A stretch of DNA of 64,000 nt from Thioalkalivibrio sp. ALJ7 (GTDB lineage Bacteria; Pseudomonadota; Gammaproteobacteria; Ectothiorhodospirales; Ectothiorhodospiraceae). The position numbers and the translations under genes are program-made. Position 1 is the first letter of the stretch. Each line of letters begins with the position of its first letter. The notes beneath the pieces were generated by a model, which made no database searches, was not told the origin of the DNA, and saw only the letters and a list, made by a program, of their open reading frames with translations. Below, piece by piece: positions 62,078 through 64,000 of this stretch. Location: NCBI RefSeq assembly GCF_000376865.1, contig NZ_AQXQ01000007.1:62001-126000 (forward strand), read 5' to 3'.

Positions 62078-62409
62078 CTAGAGAGACGCTGATTGAATCG
62101 CACGTCCGCGCTCGAGTCGCTTTTGCGTGCGAACAAGGCGCGGTGACTGCCGTGCAGTCATTCTGCACAAGGGAACCGCAACGCCGTTCCCACGCCCGTT
62201 TTTGATCAACAACGGGCGGCCGAGCCCCTGATACTAATGGCTTGTGGGGTTGGTGCCCCCGATTCTGAATGAATATGGCCCGATCCTGCGTTGCGCCCCG
62301 AATCCATCAGAAACGGGCGGGTAGAACCACTACCCGCTGCACGACGCGCCTTGTCTCGGAAAACAGGGGGCACCAACGCGGACGTGCGATTCAATCAGCG
62401 TCTCCCTAG
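62078..62409. mobile_element. MITE: non-autonomous IS5-like element with CTAG duplication
   Basis: The element is 324 bp (62082-62405), bounded by 29 bp terminal inverted repeats (62082-62110 and 62377-62405) identical at 28 of 29 positions, starting RGAGACGCTGATTGAATCGC. CTAG flanks both sides (62078-62081, 62406-62409); a 4 bp YTAR-type duplication is known for IS5-subgroup transposases. The interior has no transposase; it holds a palindrome around TTGATCAA (62193-62218), a GTGCAG/CTGCAC hairpin (62152-62168) and a 12 bp inverted pair GTTGGTGCCCCC (62249-62260 with 62366-62377). The right CTAG contains the hppA stop codon. Confidence 0.85.
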
Positions 62410-64000
62410 AGGACCGGAATGATCAGCAGCGCCATGATGTTGATCACCTTGATCAACGGATTGATCGCAGGCCCGGAGGTGTCCTTGTAGGGATCGCCCA
62501 CGGTATCGCCGGTCACCGCGGCCTTGTGCGCCTCGGAGCCCTTGCCCCCGTGGTTGTCATCCTCGATGTATTTCTTGGCGTTGTCCCAGGCACCACCGCC
62601 CGTGGTCATCGAGATCGCGACGAACAGGCCGGTCACAATGGTGCCGATCAGCAGACCGCCGAGTGCCTCCTTGCCAAGAAACACGCCCACCAGGATCGGT
62701 ACCAGCACCGGCATCAACGACGGGATGATCATTTCCCGAATCGCCCGCTTGGTCAGCATGTCGACCGCAAGGGTGTAGTCCGGCTTGGCGGTGCGATCCA
62801 TGATGCCGGGGATCTCGCGGAACTGGCGGCGAACCTCGTTCACGATGCCCGCGGCCGCACGCCCTACAGATTCCATCGTCATGGATGCGAACAGGTAGGG
62901 CACCAGTCCGCCGATAAACAAGCCGACAATCACCCGTGGATCACTCAACTCGAACACATGACCGATACCCGTATGGGCGGCCAAACCGTGGGTGTAGTCG
63001 GAGAACAGCACCAGCGCCGCGAGGCCCGCAGATCCAATCGCATAGCCCTTGGTGACCGCCTTGGTGGTATTGCCGACCGCATCCAGAGCATCGGTCACCT
63101 CTCTCACTTCGGACGGCAGGTCGCTCATCTCGGCGATACCACCGGCGTTATCGGTGACCGGCCCGTACGAATCCATCGCAACGATGATGCCAGTCATCGA
63201 CAGCATCGCGGTCGCGGCAATGGCAATGCCGTAGAGCCCACCCAGTGCATACGACACCAGGATCGCCACGCAGACCGCCAGTACTGGAGCAGCGGTCGCC
63301 TTCATCGAAATCGCCAGGCCCGCAATGATGTTGGTGGCGTGCCCCGTGGTGGAGGCAGCCGCCAAATGCCGTACGGGTCGGTACGAAGTGGAGGTGTAGT
63401 AATCCGTGACCATCATAATCACGGCGGTCAGTCCGAGACCGACCAGGGCCGCCCCGAACAACCGCAACGCGGCCCCACTTTCCACGCCCATGCTGCCGGC
63501 GAGTGCGTCATCCGGGATGATCAGCATAGTGATCGGCAGGAACGCGATTGCGGCCAGACCACCCGACACCGCCAGCCCCATGTACAGGGCCTTCATGATC
63601 TCGCCACCGTGGCGCGCGCGAACAAAGAACGTACCCACGATGGAAGCCAGGATCGCCGCACCCCCGAGCACCAGCGGGTAGACCGCCGCCATCACACCCA
63701 GGTCTCGCACCAGCAATGTTCCAAGCATCATCGTTGCGATAATCGTGACGGCGTAGGTCTCGAACAGGTCCGCGGCCATCCCGGCGCAGTCACCCACGTT
63801 GTCGCCCACGTTATCCGCGATCACTGCCGGGTTACGCGGGTCGTCCTCGGGGATGCCGGCCTCGACCTTGCCGACGAGGTCAGCACCCACATCCGCGCCC
63901 TTGGTAAAAATGCCTCCGCCCACACGCGCGAAGATCGAGATCAGGGAACCGCCAAGCGCAAGCCCCACCAGCGGAAACAGATCGACCGTCTCGCCGCTAG
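62406..64000 (-). CDS. hppA: Proton-pumping membrane pyrophosphatase, 3' part (K+-independent type)
   Basis: 531 C-terminal codons are visible, with no start; the gene continues beyond 64000. A many-helix V-type PPase: [20 protein letters not shown] (the D-x7-K-x-E PPi site), [37 protein letters not shown], and [19 protein letters not shown]-like C-terminal motifs. The stretch [17 protein letters not shown] (near 63020-63070) has Lys and Thr at the positions that mark K+-independent H+-pumping enzymes. It uses PPi energy to export protons. Its TAG stop lies in the MITE target duplication. Confidence 0.95.
   Translation of the reverse strand, partial: SGETVDLFPLVGLALGGSLISIFARVGGGIFTKGADVGADLVGKVEAGIPEDDPRNPAVIADNVGDNVGDCAGMAADLFETYAVTIIATMMLGTLLVRDLGVMAAVYPLVLGGAAILASIVGTFFVRARHGGEIMKALYMGLAVSGGLAAIAFLPITMLIIPDDALAGSMGVESGAALRLFGAALVGLGLTAVIMMVTDYYTSTSYRPVRHLAAASTTGHATNIIAGLAISMKATAAPVLAVCVAILVSYALGGLYGIAIAATAMLSMTGIIVAMDSYGPVTDNAGGIAEMSDLPSEVREVTDALDAVGNTTKAVTKGYAIGSAGLAALVLFSDYTHGLAAHTGIGHVFELSDPRVIVGLFIGGLVPYLFASMTMESVGRAAAGIVNEVRRQFREIPGIMDRTAKPDYTLAVDMLTKRAIREMIIPSLMPVLVPILVGVFLGKEALGGLLIGTIVTGLFVAISMTTGGGAWDNAKKYIEDDNHGGKGSEAHKAAVTGDTVGDPYKDTSGPAINPLIKVINIMALLIIPVL

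Overview
The window is 64 kb of a GC-rich gammaproteobacterial chromosome. It is dense in housekeeping genes arranged in gammaproteobacterial order: rpsF-rpsR-rplI-dnaB-alr, rnr-rlmB, hflK-hflC/hisZ-purA, lepA-lepB-rnc-era-recO-pdxJ-acpS, rpoE-rseA-rseB-rseC-mucD with divergent nadB, mrdA-rodA-mltB-rlpA-dacA-ybeD-lipB, and lptD-surA-pdxA-rsmA-apaG-apaH. High GC, an ETHE1-type persulfide dioxygenase, a membrane H+-pyrophosphatase, c-type cytochromes and this gene order fit an Ectothiorhodospiraceae-like (Thioalkalivibrio-like) sulfur oxidiser. That assignment is inference; no marker here fixes the genus.

Layout. Positions 1-25477 are almost entirely minus-strand. They run from alr (cut by the window edge), dnaB and the ribosomal operon, through a small metal/cytochrome cluster (two c-type cytochromes, one very His-rich, plus a secreted Cys/His-rich protein), rlmB-rnr, a plus-strand tRNA-Leu(CAG) with a clear promoter, purA-hisZ, hflKC, then acpS-pdxJ-recO-era-rnc-lepB-lepA, and end with mucD and the sigma-E operon. 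nadB diverges from rpoE across a candidate sigma-E promoter. Next come a repeat cassette, an NAD(P)H reductase with mazG, and the persulfide dioxygenase. A plus-strand set follows: a BolA-family gene, two uncharacterised genes (one with an HEAGH motif), two tandem HDOD paralogues and lipA. A 0.9 kb non-coding inverted-repeat region separates lipA from the oppositely oriented cell-wall/lipoate operon (lipB-ybeD-dat-dacA-rlpA-mltB-rodA-mrdA). Then ppa and adk diverge, followed by lptD-surA-pdxA-rsmA-glk-apaG-apaH on plus. The last part is more accessory: an FtsX-type ABC exporter with a 52-residue membrane peptide, a patchwork of dispersed repeats, a PfkB sugar/nucleoside kinase, a PEBP protein, several small unknowns, an Smr protein, UspA, CorA, and the 3' part of a H+-pyrophosphatase gene.

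How the genes work together. Three themes recur. Envelope biogenesis and stress: sigma-E with its anti-sigma circuit and MucD, LepB, LptD, SurA, PBP2/RodA, DacA, MltB, RlpA. Translation and RNA: ribosomal proteins, LepA, Era, RNase III, RNase R, RlmB, RsmA. Cofactors: lipoate, PLP, NAD. Two pyrophosphatases (soluble ppa and proton-pumping hppA) are both encoded here.

Most unusual items: a 324 bp non-autonomous IS5-like element (MITE) bounded by 29 bp inverted repeats and a CTAG duplication, one copy of which supplies the hppA stop codon; a large diverged inverted repeat between convergent lipA and lipB; Pseudomonas-like REP palindromes; the His-rich cytochrome cluster; and the BolA / unknown / HEAGH / HDOD-HDOD block. 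I found no CRISPR array, intact insertion sequence, prophage or obvious defence system.
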